Shown: positions 37,437-49,720, numbered from the stretch's first letter. The stretch: DNA of 64,000 bases from Sceloporus undulatus (GCF_019175285.1 NC_056524.1:172044314-172108313); one strand, 5' to 3'. Notes: a model not told the origin generated them from the sequence alone. Program-made: numbers and translations.

Positions 37437-38299
37437 GCATGCAGTTGGGCACACAATATACAGTTGGAAAGTGGCACGGTTGAGATGAGGATTAGATATA
37501 CATTATGCACTAGAGACAGAGCTCTGGAAAGGGCATTCTTAATACCATGAGCATATGGAAACCTTTGCAGCAGCTTTAAAAGGGATTCAAAAATTATTGT
37601 GAACCTAATTCTTGGAAGGGGGAGGGACAGTTTGAGAGATACCAAGTTTGACAGCACATGTTTGATAAGACAAGAAGTAACAGATGACTTTACTGCTGAA
37701 CTAAATCAGATCCATAAATCGTCATTGGTGTATAGTAGACAAGAGCTACTGAGTCCTATAGAAAATGTCCCACTGATACAGAATGTAAGCAAGGAGCAAT
37801 GCACACTTTCTTCTTCTTCTTTTTTCCTTTTTCTCTTAGTGTGGGGGTGTCTCAGGGGGCTTTCATGAAGTTGAAAAATCTGCTTTCAAAACCCTGTATT
37901 TCAAGTCTCTACCCACATACTGGACAATTTGAAGTATTTGTACTTAAATTAAAATCATTACATTGGCCTAGCTGGGCAATCACTCTTGCAGTGGCAGTTC
38001 TACACTGTAGTTTCAACAAATGAACAACAGTAAATTATGCCCTTATAATCAACTCAGGCCAATGAGGAGTCAGCTCATAAAATATTGCTGTTTTATTTTG
38101 CCTAAAAATATTTTTAAAAATTCCATTCATTAAGAAATTGTTTAGATGGCCTTTAGTGTCCATGCTCCAGTTTATTTATAAGACATTAAATACAAACGCC
38201 CTTATTTTCTTCCGTCACATTTTCTAATTTACATATGTTGTTATTCCACTGATCTGCTCATGGAGTTCCCAACTTGTGATTTTTAAGAATATCTTAAAA
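37079..38299. other. Unique DNA, no gene seen
   Basis: Only the TTTA microsatellite stands out. Confidence 0.6.
37407..37437. repeat. (TTTA)n microsatellite
   Basis: About eight pure tetramers. Confidence 0.95.
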
Positions 38300-38762
38300 C
38301 TATACCAGTAAATGATTGAAAAATATATGGAAATTGTGGAGATGATTGGCGGAGGGGAATCTAAAGCAATTAGAGAGAGAAAATATAAAGGAATTAAAAT
38401 TATTTATAGAATACATACCTCGGAGGAAGGGTGAAACAGTGATAATAGGTTTTAGTAACTGGTGTAATAGAAGATAAGGTAAGAATTGGGTGTTAGTTTA
38501 AAGCTAAGATCATAATTTCTGGATTAGAAAAGTTAAGGTGTTTTTTTTTTAATGCTTCGCTGTATTTGACAAGAGGAAATGTGGGGAGTTAACTACTGTT
38601 GCGGAAGAAAGTTACAAGTCTTTTATTGTGTTTAGTATGTTGCTAGTGTGTTTTCTAATACATGTATAACTAACAACTGGATGGGTTTTTTCCTCTTTTC
38701 TATGCTGGGGTGCATTTATGTTTCTTTTAACAATAAAGATTAATTATTAAAAGATTTAAGAA
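38300..38762 (+). mobile_element. L1-like LINE 3' tail (weak)
   Basis: AT-rich stretch ending TAACAATAAAGATTAATTAT with a poly(A)-signal-like AATAAAG. Similar tails occur antisense at 59705-59830 and 61465-61600. No coding part is seen. Confidence 0.35.
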
Positions 38763-38904
38763 AAGAATATTTTAAAACCTTGGAAGGCCAAGGGATGGTG
38801 CTAAGGTTGATGGAAGTGTGGCACTGGTTTGGTAGAGGGTGACACATTTTAGTGGATCAGAGGCTGAAACTTGTTGAATCAGCCAGATTCCTAACAGGGG
38901 AAAT

Positions 38905-39122
38905 GCTTATTGCTATGTGCCCTCACATGGACTCTAGTTATGGTGATCTTATCGTAGTGTTTCTTAGCAAGATTTTTTCAGAGGAAGTTTGCCACTTTCT
39001 TCAGGCCCAGAGAGAGAGAGATGAGAATTTGTGCAAGGTGACCCAGGGAGTTTCCATGGCTGAGGAAGCCCTGGTTTCCCAGAGTCCTAATTGAGCACTC
39101 ATACCGCTACAATTACATTGGC
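38905..39122 (-). repeat. Sauria SINE, antisense, diverged
   Basis: Recognisable tail-to-head order: TTATCGTAGTGTTTCTTAGC, GAGGAAGTTTGCCACTTTC, then CATACCGCTACAATTAC. The box regions are eroded. Confidence 0.65.
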
Positions 39123-39250
39123 TCATCCACATCCTATTCACTGTACTTGCTCTGTTCAACAAAATACACGATGGTTAATCCAGGGACAAAATACTACATG
39201 GATAGGTAAAACAACTGAGACATGGCAGTGGGCATATGGATAGTTGTTGT

Positions 39251-39285
39251 TGTTTTTTTTTTTTTTTCTTCCCCCCCCCCCCCCC
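39251..39285. repeat. Poly-T / poly-C tract
   Basis: A T run leads straight into about 15 Cs. Length may be an assembly artefact. Confidence 0.85.
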
Positions 39286-39714
39286 AAATAGGACTCATTT
39301 ATAATGGAAAACATATGAAAAAGAGCATTAAAATAGAATTAATGTGTGTGGTTTACAGACGTTGAGGCCGGCATTGTTTGATGTTAAGCAACTTCCCCTA
39401 GGTTTTAGTCCCACTTTTAAAGGAGCTATACCAGGTCAGCATCTTGGATAAATCCCTTATTATTTGCATCAAGACCTTGAACAGATTCACCATCCCAGAG
39501 ACATCTAAGCCACCAGCCTCCAATGAAGAGCTGACACAGGAGAGTCCTCTTGCTGAAGCTGTCTTTTATTGGAAAAGCTGCCCAGCCCAAGATTGATTTG
39601 AAGATCAAGAACCATATGAAGAAGGCACAACAGGAATACTGGAGCTGCCATCAGCACCTCTGCACCATCACAGTGCATCCAGGCAATAGAAAGAGGGGAC
39701 AAATGTGGTTGAGC

Positions 39715-40020
39715 ATCAACCAGAAGCCTCTCACTTGCACCAGCCTTGGCCATTGTGGGTGTGAAGCTTCTCAGCTGCTGCTTGACCAAGTGCTCAGTCA
39801 CTGTTCAACCAGTTGCTCAGTCACTGCTTTCTTTGTATCTGGTCATCCTGGAAGCAGCAGCCAAGCAGCAGGCTGAGCAGTGACCAAGAAGACTCTCACC
39901 CATGCTGGCTTTGCGGCATGGGCTGGCGTGGGCAAGAGACTTCACAATCACTGCTCAACCAGCTGCTCAGTTGCTGCTCAAAAGGTGACCAGAAGCATCT
40001 CCCCAGCAAAGAAGGACTCT
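39715..40020. repeat. Diverged tandem repeat, period about 167 bp
   Basis: CCAGAAGCCTCTCAC (39720), CCAAGAAGACTCTCACC (39886) and CCAGAAGCATCTCC (39988) head similar units, each pair followed by (C/G)CTGCTCAGT-type words. Unusually long open frames on both strands result from the low stop content of this text. No protein was recognised. Confidence 0.5.
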
Positions 40021-40449
40021 CAGTATGTGAGAAGCAAAGCCCCAGATACTCTCCCCTCCTTCCCCAGAGCTGTGCATTCCTCACACTTCAAGTCTAACAC
40101 ACACACCCAACACAAACATTGTTCATTCTACCTTGTCTTCTCTCAGCCTGTTCTATGAAAGTAAACAGAGCAGCAGTGCAGCTCCAACCTGCCAGCCAAG
40201 TCCTTGCAAAGCTCACAAAGCTTAAGCAAAATTCCAAATTTGAAAGCTCCTTTTTGCTACCACTTCTCATGTGTTCTAACTTCTCATCCCTGCCATGGGT
40301 CTAAAGGTTACTGTTCTCTTGACTTTCTTGTACACCAATACTTTGATGGAAGCCCCCCCCCCCCACTTCCCCCTTTTCCCTCACCAATCCCCTGGATCTT
40401 TCCATAGCCCAGGGATGGTGTACCGCTCACTTTGGGAACCATTGGTCTA

Positions 40450-40660
40450 CACTTTCAAAATAGTGCACTTTGACACCACTTTAAGAACTACTGCTCCAAC
40501 CTATGGGATCTGTAGTTTTGTGATGTACCGGCACCTTAGGCCTTTAGCCTTCTCTGCCAAAGAGCGCTAGTTCATCACAAAACTACAGAATTCTGTAGGA
40601 TGGAGCCATGGCAGTTAAAGTGGTGTCAAACTGTATTATTTCTACAGTATAGATAGCCAC
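40450..40660. mobile_element. Palindromic Harbinger-like MITE
   Basis: Arms GTGCACTTTGACACCACTTT and TTAAAGTGGTGTCAAACTG mirror each other about a centre GCCTTCTCTGCCAAAGAGC. Ends eroded. Confidence 0.72.
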
Positions 40661-41615
40661 CCAGTTTTCCCCACTATGGTGGGGATGATAGATTGTATTT
40701 CTATTTAATTTATAGGAATCATTTTCCATTTTGCATCTCTAGATATACATTAGCATAACTGCATCCTTTCTCATTTTGTTTTGTTTTTAACTTTCCACAG
40801 TGTGTATGAAAGCAGCCTAATTGACAGCACTGATTACAACCATCTATCTTCAGTGCATCACTGGTACATGAAATATGTCTTGTTTTATATACTGCCAATT
40901 TCATCCTATGTTTCCCTTCTATGGCAATCTCACACCAAATAACACAGCTGCTTCTCTGTTCTCTATTCAGACAACCTGAATCTGTGAGTGGTTACTTGGA
41001 AAGAAATCTCACTGTGTTCAATAGGCTTTACCGCTGGTAACTAACTGTATGAGGGATTACAGCCTTAACATTTTATCTTGATTCCTGCCTCTGCTCAAGA
41101 TATTTAAATTCATGTACACTTTCCACAGTGATTTATTTCCTTTCTCTTAAAAACAATTTGGTCAGAGCATAAAAGATTATGACTAATCTCCAGTACTGTT
41201 ACCAGAGACTATATGTCCTAGGATGTATTTTCAATGTCAAACTCCTACAAGACTACACAAGTGAACTTGGGATATTACTGCAATGACAATAGGCCAGGAG
41301 AAGAGATCTCATTTTCTGTTGTCCCGTCATGCGTACTGTTTAATTTAAGAGATTAATTTAATCTGAGAGATTGTTGGCAATATAAAATGATATTAACCTG
41401 GAAAAGTCATATCCTTTTTCTGTCTAGAAATTAAGAATAACAATGGCACTCATTTCTTCAGCAGTAGAAAGAAAGGTCCTTCTTGAATTAGGAATGCCAA
41501 AAATATTGACAATTTTTCTCATACTTGATGGGAGACGGTATCTCAGTCTATTGAGATTTTCAGTCACAGATACTGAAATGTGTAAGACACTTGCCAATCA
41601 GTATAACTTTGGGAA

Positions 41616-43100
41616 TGGTTGTTGTTTTTGTGTGCCTTCAAGTTGTTTCCAATTTATGGTAACTCTAAATCAGAGGGGGTTTGCCATTGCCTTCCTCTAA
41701 GGCTGAGAGAGTGTGATTTACCCAAATCAGTTTCCATGGCTGAGTGGGAATTCAATCCCTGGTTTCCAGAGTTGTAATCCAACTAGGGTTGCCATAAATG
41801 AAGACCTCAAAACCAGGACAAATGTAGGACAAAAGTTTCAAATGTAGGACACTTTTTTATAAAATAAATGGAGGACATGTGAAAAAATTTGATGATTTTT
41901 TTTAAAAATGTTAATATAAATGCATGTTTCTTAGGCATGATCAAAATGGAAGACAGATGGCAGAAATGTACTCCTCTTTCTGGCCAAATCACCCTCCCTC
42001 CATTCCAAAACACACACAACAGCACATTTGAGCATTTCACATGGCTTTACTTAACATGGCCTCTTGCATATTTCAGAGGCTTATTGCATCATCATCACCA
42101 CACTATCATTGACAAAACAAGGGAGACTTGTTAGCATTACAAGCACCAAAAACACACAGAAAAGGCACTTGGGAAAAATGCACTTTAAAACTACTGTAAA
42201 AAGCATGGCCACTCTCCTCCTCCTCCCCCTCCTCCTCCCCTTCATCCTCCTCCTCCTCCTCCGTGCCAAAAAAGGGCAAAGGAAAGGGCCCTTTCTGGCT
42301 GCAGCCCGGCCCAACAGAGGAGGAGCTCCTCCTCCTGAGCCTGGCTGGCCAATGGGGTCAGACTGGGGCTGGGACAGCCCCGCCCCCTGCCAGCTTTCAC
42401 AGGCTCCGGCCTGGAGAAGGGGTGGGCTGTTCAGCCCCAGACTCTGAGGAGGAAGTCCTCCTCATTAGCCCTACGTGCGGCTCCATCTCCTCCTCCTCCT
42501 CCCCTTCTGAGGCTCTGCCTCCTTAAAGGGACCAGCTCCCTTTTGAGGCAGGCGTGCGGCCAGGGCCCAGGCAGGCAAGTGGGCCAATTGCGCGCTTCCG
42601 CCGGCTGCTCCTGGGCAACTGCTCGGCACGGTCACGGAGGAGGCAGAGGAGGAGGTGGGTGGCCAGCCAGCCAGCCAGCCGCGCACAGCCCTGCAGGCCA
42701 GGGGGATGTGCTGGGGGAGGAGGAGGCTGGAGAAGGGTGGCTGGTGGCNNNNNNNNNNNNNNNNNNNNNNNNNNNNNNNNNNNNNNNNNNNNNNNNNNNN
42801 NNNNNNNNNNNNNNNNNNNNNNNNNNNNNNNNNNNNNNNNNNNNNNNNGCAGGGGGCGGAGGAGAAGGAGGAGGCAGAGGAGGAGGAGGCTGATGTGGAA
42901 GTGGGTGGCCAGCCGGCTGCATGAGCAGCCGCGGCCATAAGGAAGGCGTGTGCGGGGGCAGAAGTGGCTGCAGGCGGGGCAGACCCGCTTTTGGTATGAA
43001 ACCGGACCGTGACCGTGCCAGCACCCCCAAATGTGGGTGTGGCACGCCTGCGGCCGGGTTATGGCATCCCTAAATCCAACACTCAAACAATTACACCAAG
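41616..43100 (-). repeat. Sauria SINE split by a 1.3 kb hAT-like element
   Basis: The SINE occupies 41616-41783 (tail and body) and 43081-43100 (head ACTCAAACAATTACACC). The element at 41784-43072 interrupts it, with the octamer AATCCAAC repeated on both sides. The SINE must be older than that insertion. Confidence 0.85.
41784..43072. mobile_element. hAT-like non-autonomous element, 1.29 kb, inside a SINE
   Basis: TAGGGTTGCCATA at the left and its near-inverse TATGGCATCCCTA at the right, with AATCCAAC on both sides (41776-41783 and 43073-43080). The interior runs from AT-rich to strongly GC-rich with CTC/GAG triplet runs (42215-42262, 42486-42506, 42640-42660, 42860-42890) and a 100 N gap (42749-42848). 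No transposase is recognisable, and the long open frames across the gap reflect triplet composition. Confidence 0.82.
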
Positions 43101-43103
43101 TTA

Positions 43104-43206
43104 AGTCGAAGGCTTTCATGGCCGGCATCCATAGGTGCTGGCGAAACGTCAGGAAGAAAATCTTCTAGAACATGGCCACATAGCCCGAAAAACCCACAAA
43201 AAACAC
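43104..43206 (+). repeat. End fragment of the same interspersed element
   Basis: TCGAAGGCTTTCATGGCCGG, then GAAACGTCAGGAAGAAAATC and ACATGGCCACATAGCCCG. Confidence 0.6.
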
Positions 43207-43254
43207 CATGTTACTCTCTAGCCACACTGCTTATCTGGGATGAAAGTTCTCTAA

Positions 43255-43454
43255 AGTCCAAAATACATTGCAGAAATAATCCAGTTTGGGTCTGCTTTAA
43301 CTGCCCTAGCTCAGTGCTAGGGAATCCTGGAAGTTGTAGTTTATTGTGGCACCAGAGCCCTCTCACAAAACTGTACTTCCCAGAATTTCCTAGCATTGAG
43401 CCAGAGCAGTTAAAGTGGTCTCAAACTAGATTATTTCTCAATGTGCTTTGGACC
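43255..43454. mobile_element. Palindromic Harbinger-like MITE with TAA target duplication
   Basis: AGTCCAAAATACATTGCAGA at the left, CAATGTGCTTTGGACC at the right, with TAA on both sides (43252-43254 and 43455-43457). Confidence 0.8.
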
Positions 43455-45543
43455 TAAATCTCCATGGGATCAACTTGAGTTTGCAGATGGATGGAGATGG
43501 ACATTTGACATTGTTCGTATAGGGTACCTAAACAGAGATCTAAATCTCATTTTCTTTCTCGTCCAGAGGGGTTACATTTGCAGAAAATCTGTTTGCTTTG
43601 GCTGGCCAGACCAAGTATGTTATATAATAAGTTTCATTGTTTGCAATGACTGCAAGTAAAAGTAGGTAGAATTATCTATCGTATGTTTATCTGTGGTTGA
43701 GTTGATCCATCTTCTGTAGGTTTTTTCCTACCGTTTTATAATGACATTTCATTTTAAGTTAATAAAGTCTGACTGATAAGTATGATTTTGGATAATAACA
43801 AAAGCATTTATCTGGCACTTTACAGTGTTCAATATGCTGTACAAACATGACGGCAGTGCTTGTTTCAGCATATCTGTGAAGCAGACCACTATTTTTGTCC
43901 TCATATTACAGATGAGCGGTTAAGATAGTGGCTTCCTTAAGATGAATTCTGGGCCAAAGAGAGAGTTTGCAGTAGGGCAGTGGATTTCTGCTTCAGCTTT
44001 TTAACTAAAATACTGCATTAGGAGTTGTTGCAGGCATTCTAGAGGTATTTGCATCATGTGCTATTATTCGTTAAAAGTCAGAATTGTTTATGTATTCATA
44101 TTAATACAGTTACTTGCTTTGAGGGGAATTCTAATTTTGTTCTAACAGCTGAGTCCAGCACTTGGGAAAGTGCCTTTTTTTTGGTTACAACTCCCAGAAT
44201 GCTCCAACTAGCATGGCCACTGGTCATGCTGAATGAAGGATTCTGAGTGTCATAATCCCAAAATTGAATTTTTCCAAGCTCTGGCTTTACCCCCTCTCCA
44301 TGTGCTGGTGAAATTTCTATTTATCAGTTTTTTGAGCCATTCTACACATTCCTCTTGAGTAAATCCAGAGTCTTCAATGATTTTGCCAAGCAGCATAGTA
44401 AGACAGGGACCTTGCAGGGGAATAATTAATGTTTGTTAATATCCCTGTTTATCTGGCTCTTTCACCAGCCTAGGAGTTGTCGCAAATCCTCTAAATCCAA
44501 AACACTGAAATAAGGCTTTTAATTAAACCCTTTGTATGAGCCTGGCTTTGCTATAAATACTGACAGAATGAGATGGACCTGCTGCAAGCTATATTGCACT
44601 CATGCCCAATGCTTGGAAAAGTTCCTTTTTTGGATAGACTATTAAATCCACAAGTCCCTAGCCAACATCACCATGGCATTGCTGGTGGGAAGATTCTGGG
44701 ATTTATAGTTCAAAGGGGGAACTTTCCCAGCTTCTGGTTTTACAGACAATTTTGGAGGGAAGCAGGACCCGTAGCCACCTGAGCTATCACCTAATCCTCC
44801 TAGCTTTGAAAATGCTATTCTTAGCTCAATTATTCAAATGTTCTAATCTGGAATTATGCATATGCACACACGGACATGCTATTCTTTGGAATCATAAAGT
44901 CACTTTAATTGCATTTCCTATAATTAAGACATCTAGCCCGGCACTGATTCCTTTCCCCTTCTTTCCCACCTTCCCTGCCTTCCCCTCCCTGTTCCCCCTT
45001 ATTCAGGAGCTCAAGTATAACTTCTCTACTTCCATACAGAAATAATGAATTATAATGTGGTTGGGAATGCATTTCTAGCACAAATAGCCAGAATGCTGGG
45101 AAGAAAGGAGTAATAATCTCCTCAGGAAATGAGAAACAGTTGTGTACAGAAGGGACGTAGCCAGGATTTTAGGAAGGGGGGGGGGTCCAGACTAAGTGCC
45201 ACCATTATAACGGGGCTTGGGTGTGGTGGCGCAGCAGCACACACCATTCATTTTTCTAATGGACTCTACGATTCTATGATTCTATGAAAGTTGAGAGTGA
45301 GCTGAACAAAATGGGCTCTGAATCTAGCAACAAATAAAAGCCAAATCAGGCCTAACTGTACGGTTATTCATTAACAGCGCAGTTCTATATATGTTTAACC
45401 AAAATGCAGGGGTGTTGCTAGAGGGGTCAGGGAGTTCAGACCCCACCAAGTGACAACCAAAGGGGCGGTGACACCACTGCTCCCCAAACATCTGCCTTTC
45501 GGCAGAAAAGGAACACAGTGTTTGCCTGCATCCCTTTAAAATA
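43455..45543. other. Unique DNA, no gene seen
   Basis: A possible antisense MIR-like remnant at 43795-43935. A G run at 45177-45186. Nothing coding was recognised. Confidence 0.55.
45256..45295 (+). mobile_element. CR1-like 3' tip
   Basis: GACTCTACGATTCTATGATT and another TCTATGA. Only the tip is left. Confidence 0.5.
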
Positions 45544-45795
45544 CAGTGGTACCTCAGGATACGAAATACCCAGGTTACGAATTTTTCGGGATACGAAAAA
45601 ATCCCATAGGGATTTATTGTTTCGGGTTATGAAAGTTTTTTCGGGTTACAAAAAAACTCCGGCGCTATTTTAAATGGAGCCGCGGCAGAGCCGCGGCTTT
45701 TTCCCCATTAGCGCCTATGGGTTTTCGGCTTACGAAGGCTTTTCGGGTTACGAAAGCGGCCGCGGAACTAATTATTTTCGTAACCCGAGGCACTG
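45544..45795. mobile_element. TcMar-like short element with TTACGAA repeats
   Basis: CAGTGGTACCTCAGGATACG at the left and TAACCCGAGGCACTG at the right. The interior is made of repeated GGTTACGAA / CGTAACCC words. TA is clear on the left. Confidence 0.7.
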
Positions 45796-45909
45796 AAGAG
45801 ATGTGAGTGGGGCAAAATTCAATAGGAGGCGAAAAGAGAGGCAACTCCTTGTTTCCCTTCTTCTGGGAACAGCCCCATTAGCTTTAATTTCCATACAGGA
45901 AAATATATT

Positions 45910-45931
45910 CTGTGTGTGTGTGTGTGTGTGA
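45910..45931. repeat. (GT)n microsatellite
   Basis: About eleven GT dimers. Confidence 0.9.
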
Positions 45932-46539
45932 TTGACAGCCTGTGAGCAATTGTGGCTGGTACATAATGCAAAGCACTTAATGTCATCACCAGGGTTTATC
46001 TCTAGGTCTCTGGTTTGGGCCCAGAAACCTCAGGGCCTGGGACGATCCTGAACTGTAAACTCTACTACAACACCCAAAATGCTACATATCAAGCATAGGC
46101 AGCTTGTACCCTAACCCTAAAACCACAGTCTCTAGTTTACAGCATTTAGTAACTGCAAACACTCTATGCTGTGCCAGTTGATGAAGCCTGTTTCTTTGTT
46201 GTCACATCAAAACATTCAACCCTTTGACATGTTCTTAGGCTCACCTCTCATAGGAGACAGCCCTTATTTGAGTCACTGGTGCCTTTGGCTCACTCTTTTA
46301 AAGAAGTGACATCTTTGGCTCATCACTCAAGCAGATTGCCTCATCTATTCAAGCTTCAGGCCTTATATATACTTTCTTCTTTGTCAGTAGGCATCTTCAT
46401 TGTGTCTCCCCTACATGCCTTGTCAAAGTACTGTATCTTTGCTGATTTCCATGGACAACAGAGATTTCAAAATTTATTACAGACCCCTGCTTGTCCTTTG
46501 TTGATGGATACTTTTCAGTTTTTGTAGCCTAAAGATGTG

Positions 46540-48205
46540 GGCACAATCTTTGGAGAAGTGAGAGCCACCACATATGTACTACTAGACCCTTACCCTTCAG
46601 GCCAGATGGGGACCTGCTGACTGGGTCAAGGAAGTGACTGATGCCTCTTAACAAGAAGGCAGGGTCCCAATACACCTGAAGGAGGCTGTGGTAAGACCTC
46701 TTTTGCAGGGAACCCTTCCCTGGATCCTAGATAACTATAGGCTCTACCCTTCCATTTTTGGACAAGGTACTAGAGCGGTTCCTGGATGAGATGGATTCTT
46801 TAGATGCATTTCAGTCTGGTTTCAGATTTGATAATGGGACAGAAACAACTTTGGTCACCTTGGTGGATGACCTACACAGGAAACTGGTCAGGATGGATGT
46901 GTCTCCATTGGTTCTAGTGGACTTCTCAGTGGCTTTCAATACCATCGACCATGGTATTCTTCTGAGTTGCCTTTCTGGGAGGGGCACTGTCAGAAGAGAT
47001 ACTAGGGGATTCCTGCTCGACTCCTTGACCATTGGGTTTAGATTTGTCCCCTATGCTTTTTAACATCTACATGAAACTGCTGGGAGAAGTTGTCCAGAGT
47101 TTTGGAATCAGGTGTCACCAGTATATAGATGATACCCAGCTCTATCATTCCTTTCCACCTAGTTCCAAGGAAGCTATTCTTGTGCTAAACTGGTGCTTGG
47201 CTGCTGTAATGGACTGGGTGAGGACCAACTGAAGCTTAATCCAGACAATACAAAGGTGCTCCAGGTCAACTGAGTCTGAATAACAAGTCTGGGGATATGG
47301 TTTCAGCAGTGGCCAGGAGAATTTTGGGACAGTTAAAACTAGTGTGCCAACTGTGCCATTCCTGGAGAAGTTGGATCTGGCCATGGTGATACATGCCTTG
47401 CTTACATCCTGTTTGAATTGCTATAATGCACTCTGTGTGGGGCTGCCCTTGTAAAGTGCTCAGAAACGTCAGTTGACCCAAAGAGATGCAGATAGACTGT
47501 TAACTGGAGCTGGCTACAGGGAGCACATAACTCCTTTTTTGCAACAGCTCCATTGGTCTATTTCTAGGCACAATTCAGAGTGATGGTTTTCTTATAGGTA
47601 TAAAGCCCTAAACAGAAACAGATCCAGGTTATATGCAGGGCTGTGGGGCTGTATAGACTACCCCTTTTAGCACCGGAGCAGGGCTGCAGAAACAGCATGC
47701 TGCAGCCTCAATCTGGCCTTTCCACAGTGCAAAAAGGAGCCACAAAAAGTGGCTCCTTTCTGCACCACAGAAAGGGCGCTGGAGCCACGGGCGCCACGGC
47801 TTTTCGGAGCTCCTTTGACGCTGATGCTGCTTGCCATTTGGTACAGTGCGCGATGTCACACCAGCATGGGGGTGGAGTCAGGGTGTGCATTGTGTGGACA
47901 CTCCACCCCCACTCCACTCCCAGGCTGGCATTTATGGCTGTTCTGTATAGCCATTGTATCTCCCTTTATGAGCCCATTAGAATGCTAAGATCATCCGGAG
48001 AGGCCCCTCTCTCTGTTCAACTACTTTCTCAAGCTCATTTGGTGGGAGCAAGGGAGAGGGCCTTCTCAGTGGCTGCTCCCAGGGTCTGGCGCTCCCTCCC
48101 TAGGGCGGCCAGGGTGGCCCCCATCCTTGCTCTCCTTTCAGCAACAGGTAAAAACGTTTTTGCGCCATCAGGCTATTTCAAACTGATGAAGAGTTGTGGG
48201 TTGTG
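46540..48205 (+). mobile_element. L2/CR1-clade LINE fragment (reverse transcriptase and 3' part)
   Basis: Reads DAFQSGFRFDNGTETTLVTL, LVLVDFSVAFNTIDHGILL, then SPMLFNIYMKLLGE and CHQYIDDTQLYHSF. These are RT motifs, with FIYIDD-like YIDDTQ in place of YADDTQ. Frame breaks and a missing segment between the first two blocks show it is dead. Interrupted at 47645-47952 by a GC-rich element. The sequence resumes with a GGAGCAAGGGAGAGGGCCTT segment typical of the 3' coding end. Confidence 0.82.
47645..47952. mobile_element. GC-rich serial-hairpin element, copy 6, nested in an L2-like LINE
   Basis: Ends GGGGCTGTATAGACTACC and (reverse complement) TGGCTATACAGAACAGCC form inverted repeats. The central hairpin GTGCAAAAAGGAGCCAC pairs with GTGGCTCCTTTCTGCAC, closely matching copy 2. 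The LINE resumes after it. Confidence 0.65.
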
Positions 48206-49089
48206 CAACTTGTATATTAAGGTTTGTATACACCACCACCACCCCCCAGATCAATGTTAAAGTACAGTATACAGAAGAAGGAGGGTATTTTATTTTATGT
48301 AGGTTTATGATTTCAACCTTACTCCTGTTTCTATGAAGTCTTATTGTATGCAGGAATAAAAGCTTCTGAGAACTAAATAACTTAAATGAGACTTACCCCT
48401 TTGAGCAGGGGTCAGGAAGATGTGGCTATCCAGATCTGCTTGGACTGCAAGTCCCATCATCCCCAGCCAAGATGAAAGGAATGACAGGAGCTGCAGTTCA
48501 ACAGGATTTGGAAGAACAGACATTCCCCATTCAATCAGGGGAGAGAACTATGTAGCCCCCCAGATTTTGGATTGCAACTGCCAGCAGCCTGAGCCAACTT
48601 AGCTAATGATGAGGAATTCAAGGAGTTGCAGTCCAGGGACCACAATTCCTACTCCTGCTATATGTGTTTAAGATACCAGACTTTAATGTGGCATTGATTT
48701 AATTGGGGTTTCCTACCCAGAGCTACAGCTAGTGGCCACATAATGACAGCCTTAAGTAGAAGTTAGCCTCATTGCAATCAATGGTCCTTAGCTAAAGATC
48801 CAGCTGTTAAAGCACACATCCAGATGCTATTCTGTTCCCATTGCTGCTGCTGCTGCTTTTTTTTTTAAAATACATTTCCAAAGTAATCACTGTGTTGGTC
48901 TGTTGCAGCAAAAACAACAAGGAGCATAATGGCACTTTAAAATACTAATATATTTATTGCAGCTGAGCTTGAAAAGTGACTTTTTTTGTACTACAGCTCC
49001 TAGATTTTGCAAATTGTTATCCACGGGTGGGGATTGTTCAGCCCTCCAGGTGTTGGACTGCATTTTTTAACTGTACTGCCTAGTTTGAA

Positions 49090-49320
49090 GGCCGGCATGA
49101 TGTACTGGTTTGAATGTTGGACTACAATTCTGGAGACCAGGATTCAAATTCCACCATGGTCATCAAAACCCATTGGATGGCCTTGGGTAAGCCACACTTG
49201 CTCAGCCTCAGAGGATGGCAATGGCACACCCCCTTTGAAGAAAATTGCCACAAAAGCCCTAAGACAGGTTCACCTTAGGTTTGTCGTAAGTCAAAAATGA
49301 CTTGGAGCCACACAACAACA
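49090..49320 (+). repeat. Sauria SINE
   Basis: Head GATGTACTGGTTTGAATG, B-box-like GGATTCAAATTCC, body and tail ending CACACAACAACA. All modules are present. Confidence 0.82.
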
Positions 49321-49604
49321 GCTAGTTTACAATGAGGAATGATGGTAGTTGAAGTCCAACAACATCTCTGATGATTACTAGCCTTTTTGGAATTCAAAAA
49401 AGTAATTTTTCCATGCTCTGCTAGAATAAATGTGTTTGTAAGGCATCAGGGACTCCTTGTTGTTACAGCACTTAATATATAGTCACACTGCAGTCCCTAT
49501 ATTGGAGGCATCGTCGCCAGGCAAAGTGACTTTTCTAAGCTCTGTATTTTTATTTAATTGCATTTTATTCTTTTAGTGAGTCGTGGGTCTAAATATTGTA
49601 TCAA

Positions 49605-49720
49605 CTTAGTTCTATTTTAATGTTCATTTTTGTGTGTTTAATTTTATTTTTCATTGTAAGCCACTTTGAGTTCCAACTATAGGGGGAAAGCAGGACATAA
49701 ATAATCATAACAATAAGCCA
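49605..49720 (+). mobile_element. L2/CR1-like LINE 3' tail
   Basis: TTGTAAGCCACTTTGAGTTCC, then GGGGAAAGCAGGACATAAAT and ATAA repeats. Confidence 0.7.

Noticed and set aside
42064-43128. Several open frames across 42064-43128
   Set aside because: They cross a 100 N gap and consist of triplet runs in a hAT-like element.
47643-48260. 205-codon open frame on the + strand
   Set aside because: It runs through the GC-rich nested element into the LINE 3' end, so it joins two unrelated repeats.
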